A stretch of 36,106 nucleotides of DNA from Planctomycetota bacterium (GTDB lineage: Bacteria; Planctomycetota; SZUA-567; JAKLDR01): NCBI GenBank assembly GCA_022703445.1, contig JAKLDR010000005.1:1-36106 (forward strand), written 5' to 3'. Below are positions 23,556 through 32,126 of the stretch, piece after piece. The notes under the pieces are model-generated. The model was given only the letters and a program-made list of their open reading frames with translations. It did not search any database and was not told where the DNA came from. How positions within the stretch are numbered: the first letter of the stretch is position 1; each line of letters begins with the position of its first letter. The position numbers and the translations under genes are program-made.

Positions 23556-24163
23556 GGCTGGCCCTCCGGCTTCGTTCCACCGGCAGCGGGCGCCGGCGGT
23601 TTCCAGGCTTTCACCTTCTCGGTCTGTTCGGCCAGGCGCTTCTGGAACACGGCTTCCTCCGGGGAGCCGGGGCTCATCTTCAGCCACTCGACGGAGCCGT
23701 CGAGGTGCAGCACGTTGCGGCCGTTGCCCTGGTGGTTCTCGGGAGACTGGTCGTAGGCCAGAATGAACTCCGCGGGCATGCCGGAGCGCAGGCCCGGGAC
23801 GAGCACGTAGCTGCTGCTGCGCTCGGTGACCTTGCCCTTGGCGAAGTCGCCGTAGTCGGACGGACTGGATGCGCAGGAGAAGATCCTGGGATTGTCCGTG
23901 AAGGCGGGGTACAGCTGCTGGAGGGAGCCCGGGAACCGCCCTCTATTCTCGTCGGCATACATGTTGCAGGCGATGGAGATCTGCCGGAGGCAGTTCCTGC
24001 AGGCCGTACGCCTAGCGCCCTCCCGGACATAGGGGCGGGGTGACCTAAACACAGATACCAGCAGCAGCGTGAGGAATCCGATTACCACGATGGCCAGCAC
24101 CGCATCCGTGCGGCGAGCCGTCCAGCGAGAGGTCCAGAACGGGTCCCGAAGCAGGAGTGCCAT
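23552..24163 (-). CDS. Pseudopilin-like/DUF1559-type anchored protein (first copy)
   Basis: 203 residues from ATG 24163, chosen because GGGAGGGG precedes it; the in-frame lead from 24268 is Arg-rich and overlaps a repeat. A transmembrane helix spans about 20-40 (AVLAIVVIGFLTLLLVSVF). CRNCLRQISIACNMYADENR (Cys55, 58, 66) and FPGSLQQLYPAFTDNPRIFSC match the copy at 21027-21617. The H-x10-DG motif is ENHQGNGRNVLHLDGSVEW, and both copies share FQKRLAEQ/FQQRLAEQ near the end. The C-terminus is Pro/Gly-rich. The two copies probably come from duplication. It is the first gene after the regulator, and its stop overlaps the DUF2950-like start. Confidence 0.8.
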   Translation of the reverse strand: MALLLRDPFWTSRWTARRTDAVLAIVVIGFLTLLLVSVFRSPRPYVREGARRTACRNCLRQISIACNMYADENRGRFPGSLQQLYPAFTDNPRIFSCASSPSDYGDFAKGKVTERSSSYVLVPGLRSGMPAEFILAYDQSPENHQGNGRNVLHLDGSVEWLKMSPGSPEEAVFQKRLAEQTEKVKAWKPPAPAAGGTKPEGQP

Positions 24164-24176
24164 TACCGCCCCTCCC

Positions 24177-24203
24177 CATCCGCATTCATCCGCGTTCCTC
24201 TGC
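24177..24203. repeat. CATCCGCATT decamer repeat upstream of the first pseudopilin-like gene
   Basis: The plus strand reads CATCCGCATT CATCCGCGTT CCTCTGCC. It lies between the 3' end of the HTH gene and the start of the next gene, a few bases before its ribosome site. It is close in style to the 24257-24280 element. Confidence 0.55.
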
Positions 24204-24209
24204 CTTCGT

Positions 24210-24728
24210 TCACGGAGCTTCGGCGGACGTGTCCGCGGCAGAACCACCGTTGTTGTCCTCTGCGCCACTCTGCGGTGAAGCCCCTCCCGCCTCCGCCGCC
24301 CGCGACGCCTCCTCGTCCTCCGGCTTCATGATCTTCGCGATCTTGGCGGTGTCGGCGTGCAGCTGGACGTGCCCGCAGACCGGGCAGGCGTAGGCCCGGG
24401 TCTCGACCATGGAGTCGGACAGGACCCAGAACTTCGTCTTGGCCGGCTGGAAGTAGAGCTTGCCGGTCGAGCGCACGTCGCCGGCGAGCAGGAACCCGTG
24501 CCCGCAGACCGCGCAGCGCGAGGCGATCTCGGCTCCGGCCTCCTTCGGGGTCACCTGCTTCCGGACGGCCTCCAGGTCGCGCCGGCGGAAGCGAGTGGCG
24601 CGGCCCACCTTGACGTGGCCGAGCTTGCCCTCGCGCATCCAGCGGAAGATAGTGGCGCGACCGACGCCCAGGAACTCGGCGGCCTCCTCCGGGGTCAGCA
24701 TGGCTTCATTGGTGATTGATTCTGGCAT
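24210..24728 (-). CDS. HTH (MerR/excisionase-type) and zinc-ribbon regulator
   Basis: 172 residues from ATG 24728. Residues 10-58 form a MerR/excisionase-type DNA-binding domain (MLTPEEAAEFLGVGRATIFR then WMREGKLGHVKVGRATRFRR). Two CxxC pairs follow, C72-x2-C75 and C115-x2-C118, spaced like a zinc-ribbon around a beta-rich insert (GKLYFQPAKTKFWVLSDSMV). The tail after residue 145 is acidic, Ala/Gly/Ser-rich and partly encoded by a decamer repeat. In-frame starts at 24782 and 24752 exist; the first lies upstream of the predicted transcription start. It heads the radical SAM locus and is the natural candidate regulator. What its CxxC pairs bind is unknown. Confidence 0.85.
   Translation of the reverse strand: MPESITNEAMLTPEEAAEFLGVGRATIFRWMREGKLGHVKVGRATRFRRRDLEAVRKQVTPKEAGAEIASRCAVCGHGFLLAGDVRSTGKLYFQPAKTKFWVLSDSMVETRAYACPVCGHVQLHADTAKIAKIMKPEDEEASRAAEAGGASPQSGAEDNNGGSAADTSAEAP
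24257..24280. repeat. CTCTGCGCCA decamer repeat inside the HTH gene
   Basis: The plus strand reads CCTCTGCGCCACTCTGCGGTGAAG, containing CTCTGCGCCA followed by CTCTGCGG. It encodes part of the acidic C-terminal tail of the HTH/zinc-ribbon protein (GGASPQSGAED). Confidence 0.55.
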
Positions 24729-24782
24729 CTTTCGGCCCTTTCTAAGTATCATGTCGGCTCTTGGCGTCTCGTTCCGTATCAC

Positions 24783-24811
24783 AGAGTATCCCGGGGCGAC
24801 AGACTTGTCAA
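24783..24811 (-). promoter_or_regulatory. Promoter of the radical SAM locus
   Basis: On the minus strand a perfect TTGACA (24811-24806) is 17 bases from TACTCT (24788-24783). The predicted start near 24776 precedes the HTH gene start at 24728 and follows the def stop at 24841. The -10 is weak (three of six), which would suit regulation by the first gene product; that is inference. Confidence 0.6.
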
Positions 24812-24840
24812 GGGGCCAAGGCTGGGAATCTCAGCGTGGG

Positions 24841-25374
24841 TTACTTCGGCTGGCTGTCATTACCGCCCTTGCCGGCGGTGTCCTCGAGCTTCTTGAGGTG
24901 CTTGCGGACGGTCAGGCGCTTGGCGGCGCTGAGCCGGTCGCAGAAGAGCATGCCGTCAAGGTGGTCGACCTCATGCTGGAACATCTTGGCGGCCAGCCCG
25001 CGGGCCTCCAGGCGGACCGGCTCGTTGCCGATCGAGCGCCCTTCGACCACCACCCTGGCCGGACGGCGCACCTTGCCGCGCAGCTCCGGCACGGACAGGC
25101 AGCCCTCCTCGGAGGCCTGCACGCCGTCGGCCTCCAGTATTCGGGGGTTGACCATGGCGTGCGGCTGATTGCGCTCGGGGGAGATGTCGTAGACGATCAC
25201 CCGGATGTTGCGCCCGATCTGCGGCGCGGCCAGTCCCACCCCGTCGGCGTGGTACATGGTGTCGACCATGTCGGCGGCGAGCTTCTCGAGCTCCGGACCG
25301 AACTCGTCGTCGCGCACCTCACGGGAACGCTCCCGCAGAGCCGGGGAAGGATAGGGCGGGATGGGCAGGATCAT
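24841..25374 (-). CDS. def: Peptide deformylase
   Basis: 177 residues with all three motifs: GVGLAAPQIG (45-54), EGCLSVP with the metal ligand Cys92, and QHEVDHLDG with His134, Glu135 and His138. It removes the formyl group from nascent proteins at the ribosome. GAGGAGG precedes the ATG. It is the last gene of the translation block and lies 24 bases after the STAS-like gene. Length and motifs are normal. Confidence 0.95.
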   Translation of the reverse strand: MILPIPPYPSPALRERSREVRDDEFGPELEKLAADMVDTMYHADGVGLAAPQIGRNIRVIVYDISPERNQPHAMVNPRILEADGVQASEEGCLSVPELRGKVRRPARVVVEGRSIGNEPVRLEARGLAAKMFQHEVDHLDGMLFCDRLSAAKRLTVRKHLKKLEDTAGKGGNDSQPK

Positions 25375-25398
25375 CGCGACCTCCTCACCGCGGCGATT

Positions 25399-25809
25399 CT
25401 ACCGCCCGGCCGGCAAATCTCCAGCCCCGCCGGAGCGGCCGGCCTTCAGCCACGCCTCGGCCTCGGCCACCGAGCGGAAGACGGCCACGGGCACGCCGCG
25501 GTTGGAGGCCACCGTCCCGGCGAACCGCATGGCGTCGCCCGCGGCGCCGGCGTTGACGTCGACGTAGGCGACCGCCTCCATCCGGCCCATGGCCTGGGCG
25601 CTGCCCTGCGCGGCCAGCTCGAAAACGTCCATGGTCCGCAGGCGCGGCCCCTCCAGGCGCTCCTCGATAAGCACCCGGTAGCATCCCCGGGCCGCGCACT
25701 CCAGAAGCATCTCCTGCAGGTAGCCCAGCACGCTCTCGCGGCTGTTCCGGCCGGTGACGACGGCGTGGAGGTAAGAGGGCTTTCGCTCGATGGACAGCTT
25801 GTAGGTAAT
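25399..25809 (-). CDS. SpoIIAA/STAS-like small protein with an apparent ATT start
   Basis: 136 residues if it starts at ATT 25809-25807. The product begins (M)TYKLSIERKPSYLHAVVTG and goes on with NSRESVLGYLQEMLLECAAR, GCYRVLIEERLEGPRL, MDVFELAAQGS and EAVAYVDVNA, ending near EAWLKAG. This is the layout of a bacterial STAS/SpoIIAA-like family whose members start just before the TYK-type strand. No ATG, GTG or TTG lies at that place. AGGAG sits eight bases upstream of ATT, the right spacing. The first normal start, GTG 25731, would remove the first two strands. The last 10 residues are low-complexity. The gene is fully overlapped in another frame by the reading frame of the upstream HEAT-like gene. 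Function unknown. Confidence 0.7.
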   Translation of the reverse strand: MTYKLSIERKPSYLHAVVTGRNSRESVLGYLQEMLLECAARGCYRVLIEERLEGPRLRTMDVFELAAQGSAQAMGRMEAVAYVDVNAGAAGDAMRFAGTVASNRGVPVAVFRSVAEAEAWLKAGRSGGAGDLPAGR

Positions 25810-26900
25810 GGGCGACGCTCCTGCCTGGCGGCAGGCAGGAACCGCTCAGCGCGATCCAGGTCGAAGAGCATTTCCTTCGGAGGAACTGCGGCGCCGGCGG
25901 CCTTGAGGGCCTCCAGGATCGCCGTGCAGCGGGTGGAGATCTCGGGGTCCTTGCTGCGCGTGCCCTCCTCGACGGCCTTGACCGCCGGCTTGCCTAGCCT
26001 GACCAACTCCGCCTGGGCGGCCTCGCGCTTCTCGAAGCTGTTGTCGCCGAGCTGGGTGACGAGTTTGGCCGCCTGGGCTTCCTTCTCGTCGGGCGCAGGC
26101 GGCGGCGGAGGCTTCGCTCCCGAGCGCCGTTCTTCGATCCTGGCCACGGTCCGCTGCCAGATTTCCCTGGCACGCGCCGCACAGGCCCTGCAGCTCTCGT
26201 CGCTGCCGTTGGTGGAGTAGCGGACCAGCTTGTTGAGGTCGCAGGCCAGCAGCGAGTTGAGCGCGTAGCGCGCGGCGCTGTTGACCTGCCGGCCCTGGAG
26301 ATCCCCAGGCTCCATCCCGGCGAGGAGCACCTCGACGATCCCGGCGGGGAGCTCCGGCTTCTTGTCCTCGGGGGCGGCGGTCCAGGCCTTGGCCAGCCGG
26401 CAGGCCGAGCTCAGACGCACCGCAGCGTCCTTGGACTCGTAGCCCTTCCTGGGATCCTTGGCGGCCTCGAGAAGCTTCGAGGCCAAGGCTGATCCCTCGG
26501 GCATGAAGCCGGCGCCCCGGGGCGGATTGCCGGCGAGGCGCAGCGCGCCGCCCTTGTCGCGCAGGCAGAGGAAGGCGCCGGCGCGGCCGGCGACTGGCGG
26601 CTGATAGGGGGTGTCGGCCCACGAGCCGGCGAAGCCGACCCGCGCGGTCTTCTCCGCGAACTCGCCGCGGAGCGCCCGGACGTCCTCCAGCTCGACCTGT
26701 CCGTCGGTCAGCTTGGCCACCGTGCCGGCCAGGACCAGGTCGGCGCGGTCGAGGACGTCCTCGTAGTCGATCGGCCCGCCGTCGCCGGGGAAGGGCTCGC
26801 CCTTGGCCGGCGCGGCCGGGGCCTCGCCGGCCGGGGAGAAGTTCCCGCCAAACGCCAGCAATGCCGTGGAGAGCAGACAGAGAAAAGATACGCGCCGCAT
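25446..26900 (-). CDS. Secreted HEAT-like-repeat protein; the C-terminal 120 residues probably not real
   Basis: The open frame is 484 codons. A signal peptide (MRRVSFLCLLSTALLAFGG) leads a domain of about 220 residues of unknown type (YEDVLDRADLVLAGTVAKL, with a CRACAARAREIWQRTVARIE stretch). One or more HEAT-like helices follow (LVTQLGDNSFEKREAAQAEL, VRLGKPAVKAVEEG), ending near residue 350. From about residue 365 the sequence turns Ser/Pro/Trp/Arg-rich and coincides with the STAS-like gene in another frame, so it reads as a shadow. The real end was probably close to 25810-25850, where a short palindrome sits. A lost stop or a frame change is suspected. GGGAGGG precedes the start, and a promoter is visible upstream. 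Confidence 0.65.
   Translation of the reverse strand: MRRVSFLCLLSTALLAFGGNFSPAGEAPAAPAKGEPFPGDGGPIDYEDVLDRADLVLAGTVAKLTDGQVELEDVRALRGEFAEKTARVGFAGSWADTPYQPPVAGRAGAFLCLRDKGGALRLAGNPPRGAGFMPEGSALASKLLEAAKDPRKGYESKDAAVRLSSACRLAKAWTAAPEDKKPELPAGIVEVLLAGMEPGDLQGRQVNSAARYALNSLLACDLNKLVRYSTNGSDESCRACAARAREIWQRTVARIEERRSGAKPPPPPAPDEKEAQAAKLVTQLGDNSFEKREAAQAELVRLGKPAVKAVEEGTRSKDPEISTRCTAILEALKAAGAAVPPKEMLFDLDRAERFLPAARQERRPLPTSCPSSESPLTSTPSSPAGTAARACWATCRRCFWSARPGDATGCLSRSAWRGRACGPWTFSSWPRRAAPRPWAGWRRSPTSTSTPAPRATPCGSPGRWPPTAACPWPSSARWPRPRRG
25807..25822 (-). promoter_or_regulatory. Ribosome site and ATT start of the STAS-like gene
   Basis: AGGAG (25822-25818) is followed after eight bases by ATT (25809-25807). 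The AGG of the ribosome site is also part of the right arm of the neighbouring hairpin, so folding would hide it. The site decides the start, because no usual start codon is in frame before GTG 25731. Confidence 0.6.
25820..25839. repeat. Short palindrome CCTGCCTG-GCGG-CAGGCAGG
   Basis: Perfect 8-bp arms around a four-base loop. It lies at the junction between the HEAT-like and STAS-like genes, inside the open frame of the former and overlapping the ribosome site of the latter. Confidence 0.8.
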
Positions 26901-26933
26901 CAGGACCCTCCCGGGGTCTTACCCGCGACGGCC

Positions 26934-26962
26934 ATAGTACGGTAGCCGAAGCGAGCTCGCAA
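26934..26962 (-). promoter_or_regulatory. Promoter of the HEAT-like, STAS-like and def genes
   Basis: On the minus strand TTGCGA (26962-26957) and TACTAT (26939-26934) are spaced by 17 bases; each matches consensus at four of six positions. The predicted start near 26927 gives a leader of about 27 bases before ATG 26900. This would let the last three genes of the block be transcribed apart from nusA-infB-rbfA. Confidence 0.5.
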
Positions 26963-27078
26963 GCGGAAAGCGTTGATCCCGGGCCCGCTGCCGTGTCGCC
27001 GGCCGGGCTGTCTACAAACGCCAAGGCCTGAACCGATGGGGCGAGAATGAGCCGTTGGGACCGGAAACGCCCCCAAAT

Positions 27079-27588
27079 CTACTTCTGGCCCAGCATGATC
27101 ACGCTTTCCACTTCCGAGGTTTCGTTTTTGGATATCCTCTCAATCACGACTCTGTCGATCCGGGCCACATGGGGGCCCTTAAGGGTCTGCGCTTCGCGAA
27201 AGGCATCGGCGAGCCTCTGTTCGGAGACGTGCGCAACGGTCAGATGTGGACTGTAGGCATGCTCGGTGCTCAGGAACTCGCGCAGGATTCCGGTATAAAG
27301 CCGATCATGAATGCAAACGACCTGCTTCCTTCCCTCCACAACCGGCAGCCAAACATACCCATGTGCCTCCGCCTGTGGTGGGCCAAGGGACAACTCAAAA
27401 GGCTCTGTCGCTTCAGCGACGCGAATGACGTGTGCCACCAGTTCCTCTGGGCTTAAGGGGCTGTCAAAGGGGAACACCAGTGTCACATGCGGAGCGATCT
27501 TGCCGGCAAGGGGATCATAGGACGCTCGGACAGATTCTATGGAGGGGAGCTCGGCCAACGATGGAAAGATATGAATGGCTCTTTCCAT
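27079..27588 (-). CDS. 2H phosphoesterase (2'-5' RNA ligase/LigT-like)
   Basis: 169 residues from ATG 27588. The two H-x-T motifs of the 2H superfamily are APHVTLVFPF (His34, Thr36) and SPHLTVAHV (His115, Thr117). Between them are GYVWLPVVEGRKQVVCIHDR and LREFLSTEHAY. Members cleave or form 2',5' phosphodiester or cyclic phosphate bonds, often in RNA processing. The start lies 11 bases after the rbfA stop; the frame continues upstream as a shadow of rbfA. The ribosome site is weak, fitting translational coupling. Codon use is slightly AT-richer than in rbfA and infB. Confidence 0.88.
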   Translation of the reverse strand: MERAIHIFPSLAELPSIESVRASYDPLAGKIAPHVTLVFPFDSPLSPEELVAHVIRVAEATEPFELSLGPPQAEAHGYVWLPVVEGRKQVVCIHDRLYTGILREFLSTEHAYSPHLTVAHVSEQRLADAFREAQTLKGPHVARIDRVVIERISKNETSEVESVIMLGQK

Positions 27589-27599
27589 CTCGGCCGCCG

Positions 27600-28028
27600 C
27601 TACTTCTGCTTCTCCCCCGGCTCCTCCTCCAGCGGCTTCAGCGGCGTCGGCGGCGGCTCCTCGCTCGCCTGGCGCAGCAGCTCGGCGACGCGGATGGACT
27701 TGTCGATGCCTTCGTCGAACTCGAAGCGGATGTTGGGGGTGAAACGCAGTTCCAGGCGATCGCCGATGCCGCGCTTGATGAAGCCGGCCGCGTCGGCCAG
27801 GGCGTGCAGCGCCTTGGAGCGCTCGCTGGTGCCACCCAGGATCGATATGTAGATGACCGCGTCGCGCAGGTCCCGGCTGATCTTGACCCGGGTGACGGTG
27901 ATGAAGCCCAGCCGCGGGTCGGCGAGCTTCTGGGTGATGGTCAGGCTGGCCTCTTCCTTGATGGCCTCGGCCACGCGCTTGACGCGCAGCGGCTCGCCTT
28001 CCTCGTCGTGGTGTCGGGGGATGGCCAT
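27600..28028 (-). CDS. rbfA: 30S ribosome-binding factor A
   Basis: 142 residues from ATG 28028. The RbfA KH-like core is clear: RVKRVAEAIKEEASLTITQK, DPRLGFITVTRVKISRDLRD, AVIYISILG, LADAAGFIKRGIGDRLELRF, TPNIRFEFDEGIDKSIRVAE. It helps mature the 16S rRNA 5' end on the small subunit. A Pro/Glu-rich tail of about 25 residues follows the core. A TTG at 28034 is an alternative start. It follows infB, the usual order, but the two are separated by a 91-base gap made almost wholly of an inverted repeat. Confidence 0.93.
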   Translation of the reverse strand: MAIPRHHDEEGEPLRVKRVAEAIKEEASLTITQKLADPRLGFITVTRVKISRDLRDAVIYISILGGTSERSKALHALADAAGFIKRGIGDRLELRFTPNIRFEFDEGIDKSIRVAELLRQASEEPPPTPLKPLEEEPGEKQK

Positions 28029-28037
28029 TGTCAACCT

Positions 28038-28119
28038 CGGTTGCTGGTTGCTGGTTGCTGGTTGCGAGTTCCCGGCCGTGCCACGACCAGCAACTAGCAG
28101 CCCGCAACCAGCAACCGCG
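28038..28119. repeat. Inverted GGTTGCT heptamer repeat between infB and rbfA
   Basis: The left arm (28038-28068) is GGTTGCT three times then GGTTGCG. The right arm (28086-28119) carries CAGCAACTAGCAG then CCCGCAACCAGCAACCG, matching in reverse complement. On the transcript this folds into a long hairpin ending a few bases before the rbfA start at 28028. Confidence 0.85.
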
Positions 28120-30591
28120 TCATTCCAGCTTGCTCGCGAACTCCTGGATCTCGTAGGCCTCGATGATGTCGTTGTTCTTGACGTCCTCGTAGTTGGCGAG
28201 CTTCACGCCGCACTCGAAGCCCTCCTTGACCTCGCGGACGTCGTCCTTGTTGCGGCGCAGCCCGCCCAGCCCGCCCTCGTAGACCACCGTCCCGCCGCGC
28301 ACCAGGCGCACCTTGCTCGAGCGGGTGATGAAGCCGTCGACCACGAAGCAGCCGGCGACGTTGCCGGAGCGGGAGATGCTGAAGACCCGGCGGACCTCCA
28401 GGTGTCCCTGGATGACCTCCTTCTTCTGGGGGGCCAAGAGGCCCTCCAGGCCCTTCTTCACGTCGTCGATGATCTCGTAGATGATCCGGTATGTGCGGAT
28501 CTCCACCCCGCGGGCGCCGGCCAGGGCCCGGGCCGGGCCGTCGGCCGAGACGCTGAAGCCCAGCACGATGGCGTTGGAGGCGTCGGCCAGCAGGATGTCC
28601 GACTCGTTGATCCCGCCGATGCCGGCGTGGACCACGCGGGTGCGCACGCCCTGGCCGGTGATGTTGCCCAGGGACTTCTCCAGCACCTGCAGCGAGCCCT
28701 GCACGTCGGCCTTGATGATGATGGCCAGCTCCTTGGTGGCGCCGGCCTTGATCTGCTCGGAGAGGTTCTCGAGCGTGACGTGCGCGCGGGTGGAGAGGCT
28801 GGCCGCCCGGCGGTCGGCCGCGCGGCGCTCGGCGATCTTGCGCGCCTCGGAGAGGTCGTTCATGACGTAGAAGGCGTCGCCGGCCTCGGGGGCCTCGGAC
28901 AGCCCGATGACCTCGACGGGCATGCTCGGGCCGGCCTCCTCGAGCTCCCTGCCGGCCGAGTCGACCAGGGCCTTGGCCCGGCCGTAGCCGTGCGAGGAGA
29001 GCATCACGTCGCCGCGGTGCAGCGTGCCCTCCTGGACCAGCACCGTGGCCACGATGCCGCGGCCCTCGGAGGTGCGGGCCTCGAGCACCGTGCCGCGCGC
29101 GGGCTTGCTGGGGTTGGCCTTGAGGTCGAGCAGCTCGGCCTCCAGCGCCAGCCGCTCGATCAGCTCGGGGATGCCCTTGCCGGTCTTGGCCGAGACCTCC
29201 ATCATGCCGGTGGTGCCGCCCCACTCCTCGGGGTTGAGGCCCAGCGTGGCCAGCTGCTGCTTGACGCGCTGGATGTTGGCGGAGGGCAGGTCGACCTTGT
29301 TGACCGCCACCACGATGGCCACCTCGGCGGCCTTGGCGTGGTTGAGGGCCTCCTCGGTCTGGGGCATGACCCCGTCGTCGGCGGCCACCACCAGCACCAC
29401 GATGTCGGTGACGTTGGCGCCGCGGGCGCGCATCTCGGTGAAGGCCGCGTGGCCGGGGGTGTCCAGGAAGACCACCGCCTTGCCGTTCTGCTCGACGCGG
29501 TAGGCGCCCATGTGCTGGGTGATGCCGCCGGCCTCGCCGGCGGCCACGTTGGCCTCGCGGATGCGGTCCAAGAGGCTGGTCTTGCCGTGGTCGACGTGGC
29601 CCATGAAGGTGACCACCGGCGCGCGCGGCCTGAGGTCCTCGGGGCGGTCCTCGACGGTCGGGGCGGCCTCCAGGGCCAGTTCCTCGACCACGTCCTTGGT
29701 CTGCTTGACCTTGAGCTCGCACTTGAAGTCCAGGGCGATGAGCTGGGCGGTCTCCGGGTTCATGGCGCTGTTGATGGTGGCCATGACTCCCTGGGACATG
29801 AGCTTCTTGATGATGTCGCCGGTCTTCACCGAGATGGCCTGGGAGAGGCTGCGCACGGTTATGGGCAGGGAAACCTCCGCGGAGGTCGGCCGGACAATCT
29901 TGGAGGGGTCGACCGGGGCGCGCTTGGCGCGCCGGGGCCGGCGGAAGACCTCGCGGCGCGGCGCGCGGCCCAGCCGCCGGGCGTAGAGCTCGGCCTCGTC
30001 GGGCGGCGGCGGGGGCGGCGGGGGCGCCGGGCGGACCACGCCGTATTTCTGGACATCGGGCGCGGCCGGGGCGGACGGCTCATCGGCCACGGGCGGAACC
30101 GTGCCATCCACGACCACCGCCGGGGCGGCCTCTGCCGCCTTGCGGGCGGCCTCCTCCAGCGCCGCCTGGGCCGCGGCGATCAGCGCGTCGTCCGCGGCCG
30201 GCTTGCGTCCGGCGGCCTTGGCCTTGTGCTCCTTGGCCTCCTTGTGGGCGGGAGCCTCGGCCGGCTTGCCCGCCTCGGCGGCCGGAGCCGCCGTGGCGGC
30301 CGGCGCAGACGGCGCGGGCGGCGCGGGCGCGATCGCGGCAGGGGCAGGGGCGGAGGCGGGCTGGGCCGCCGGAGCGGCTTCCGCGGCCGGGGCCTCCGTG
30401 GCGGCCGGCGCCGGTTCGGTCACCGGCGGGATCTCTCCCGTGGTGACGAACTTGAAGATCCGCTCGGCCTCGGCCGGGGTGAGCGTAGTGAAGTTGTTGT
30501 GGAGGACGATCCCGATCTCAGCGCTCTTGTCGATGAGCTTCTTAGTCGGAACCCCCAACTGCTTGGCCAGTTCGTAGGCGCGCAGGCTCAT
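28120..30591 (-). CDS. infB: Translation initiation factor IF-2
   Basis: 823 residues. The N-terminus ([20 protein letters not shown]) is the IF2 N-domain. Residues about 55-200 are an Ala/Pro-rich linker ending in a run of Pro. A second IF2 N-type segment ([20 protein letters not shown]) precedes the GTPase. G1 is GHVDHGKTS (331-339), G3 is DTPGHAAF (377-384), and G4 is NKVD near 430. Domains II to IV end at QEFASKLE. It delivers initiator tRNA to the 30S subunit. GGGAGGTC precedes the ATG, and the gene is 15 bases from nusA. The long antisense frames over it, including one of 914 codons, are GC-driven shadows. Confidence 0.97.
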   Translation of the reverse strand: MSLRAYELAKQLGVPTKKLIDKSAEIGIVLHNNFTTLTPAEAERIFKFVTTGEIPPVTEPAPAATEAPAAEAAPAAQPASAPAPAAIAPAPPAPSAPAATAAPAAEAGKPAEAPAHKEAKEHKAKAAGRKPAADDALIAAAQAALEEAARKAAEAAPAVVVDGTVPPVADEPSAPAAPDVQKYGVVRPAPPPPPPPPDEAELYARRLGRAPRREVFRRPRRAKRAPVDPSKIVRPTSAEVSLPITVRSLSQAISVKTGDIIKKLMSQGVMATINSAMNPETAQLIALDFKCELKVKQTKDVVEELALEAAPTVEDRPEDLRPRAPVVTFMGHVDHGKTSLLDRIREANVAAGEAGGITQHMGAYRVEQNGKAVVFLDTPGHAAFTEMRARGANVTDIVVLVVAADDGVMPQTEEALNHAKAAEVAIVVAVNKVDLPSANIQRVKQQLATLGLNPEEWGGTTGMMEVSAKTGKGIPELIERLALEAELLDLKANPSKPARGTVLEARTSEGRGIVATVLVQEGTLHRGDVMLSSHGYGRAKALVDSAGRELEEAGPSMPVEVIGLSEAPEAGDAFYVMNDLSEARKIAERRAADRRAASLSTRAHVTLENLSEQIKAGATKELAIIIKADVQGSLQVLEKSLGNITGQGVRTRVVHAGIGGINESDILLADASNAIVLGFSVSADGPARALAGARGVEIRTYRIIYEIIDDVKKGLEGLLAPQKKEVIQGHLEVRRVFSISRSGNVAGCFVVDGFITRSSKVRLVRGGTVVYEGGLGGLRRNKDDVREVKEGFECGVKLANYEDVKNNDIIEAYEIQEFASKLE

Positions 30592-30606
30592 GTTTGACCT
30601 CCCGGC

Positions 30607-31983
<1,377 letters not shown>

Positions 31984-32071
31984 GCTGGCACAACTCCTTA
32001 GGATGTCTTGTCTTTGCCAACCGCCCCGCGGGCAGGATCCCGGCGGAATAGGCGGCCGACGTGGCTGGCCC

Positions 32072-32100
32072 GAAAAAAATGGAGCCCGAATCGGGGCTCC
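32072..32100 (-). terminator. Intrinsic terminator in the nusA leader
   Basis: On the minus strand GGAGCCC and GGGCTCC form a 7-bp GC-rich stem (32100-32081; loop of six), followed by ATTTTTTT (32080-32073). It lies 89 bases before the nusA ATG and about 20 bases after the predicted transcription start. No minus-strand gene lies immediately upstream, so it can act only on nusA leader RNA or on read-through from 33960 leftwards. Confidence 0.8.
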
Positions 32101-32126
32101 CAGGTTCTCTCGGGAAGCTGGGAGTG

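Noticed and set aside
17838..24728. Radical SAM locus as a sulfatase-maturase or PQQ operon
   Set aside because: No sulfatase, PqqA-like or other pqq genes are nearby, and the partners are membrane and pseudopilin-like proteins.
24460..26220. 586-codon plus-strand frame over the HTH, def and STAS-like genes
   Set aside because: It crosses three minus-strand genes including def with all catalytic motifs; product lacks any domain.
27853..30597. 914-codon plus-strand frame over infB
   Set aside because: Antisense to intact IF-2; Gly/Leu/Asp/Val-rich product with no domain, typical of high-GC shadows.
32097..32124. Antiterminator hairpin CTCCCAG/CTGGGAG in the nusA leader
   Set aside because: Most of the upstream arm lies before the predicted transcription start, so it would not be in the RNA unless another promoter is used.
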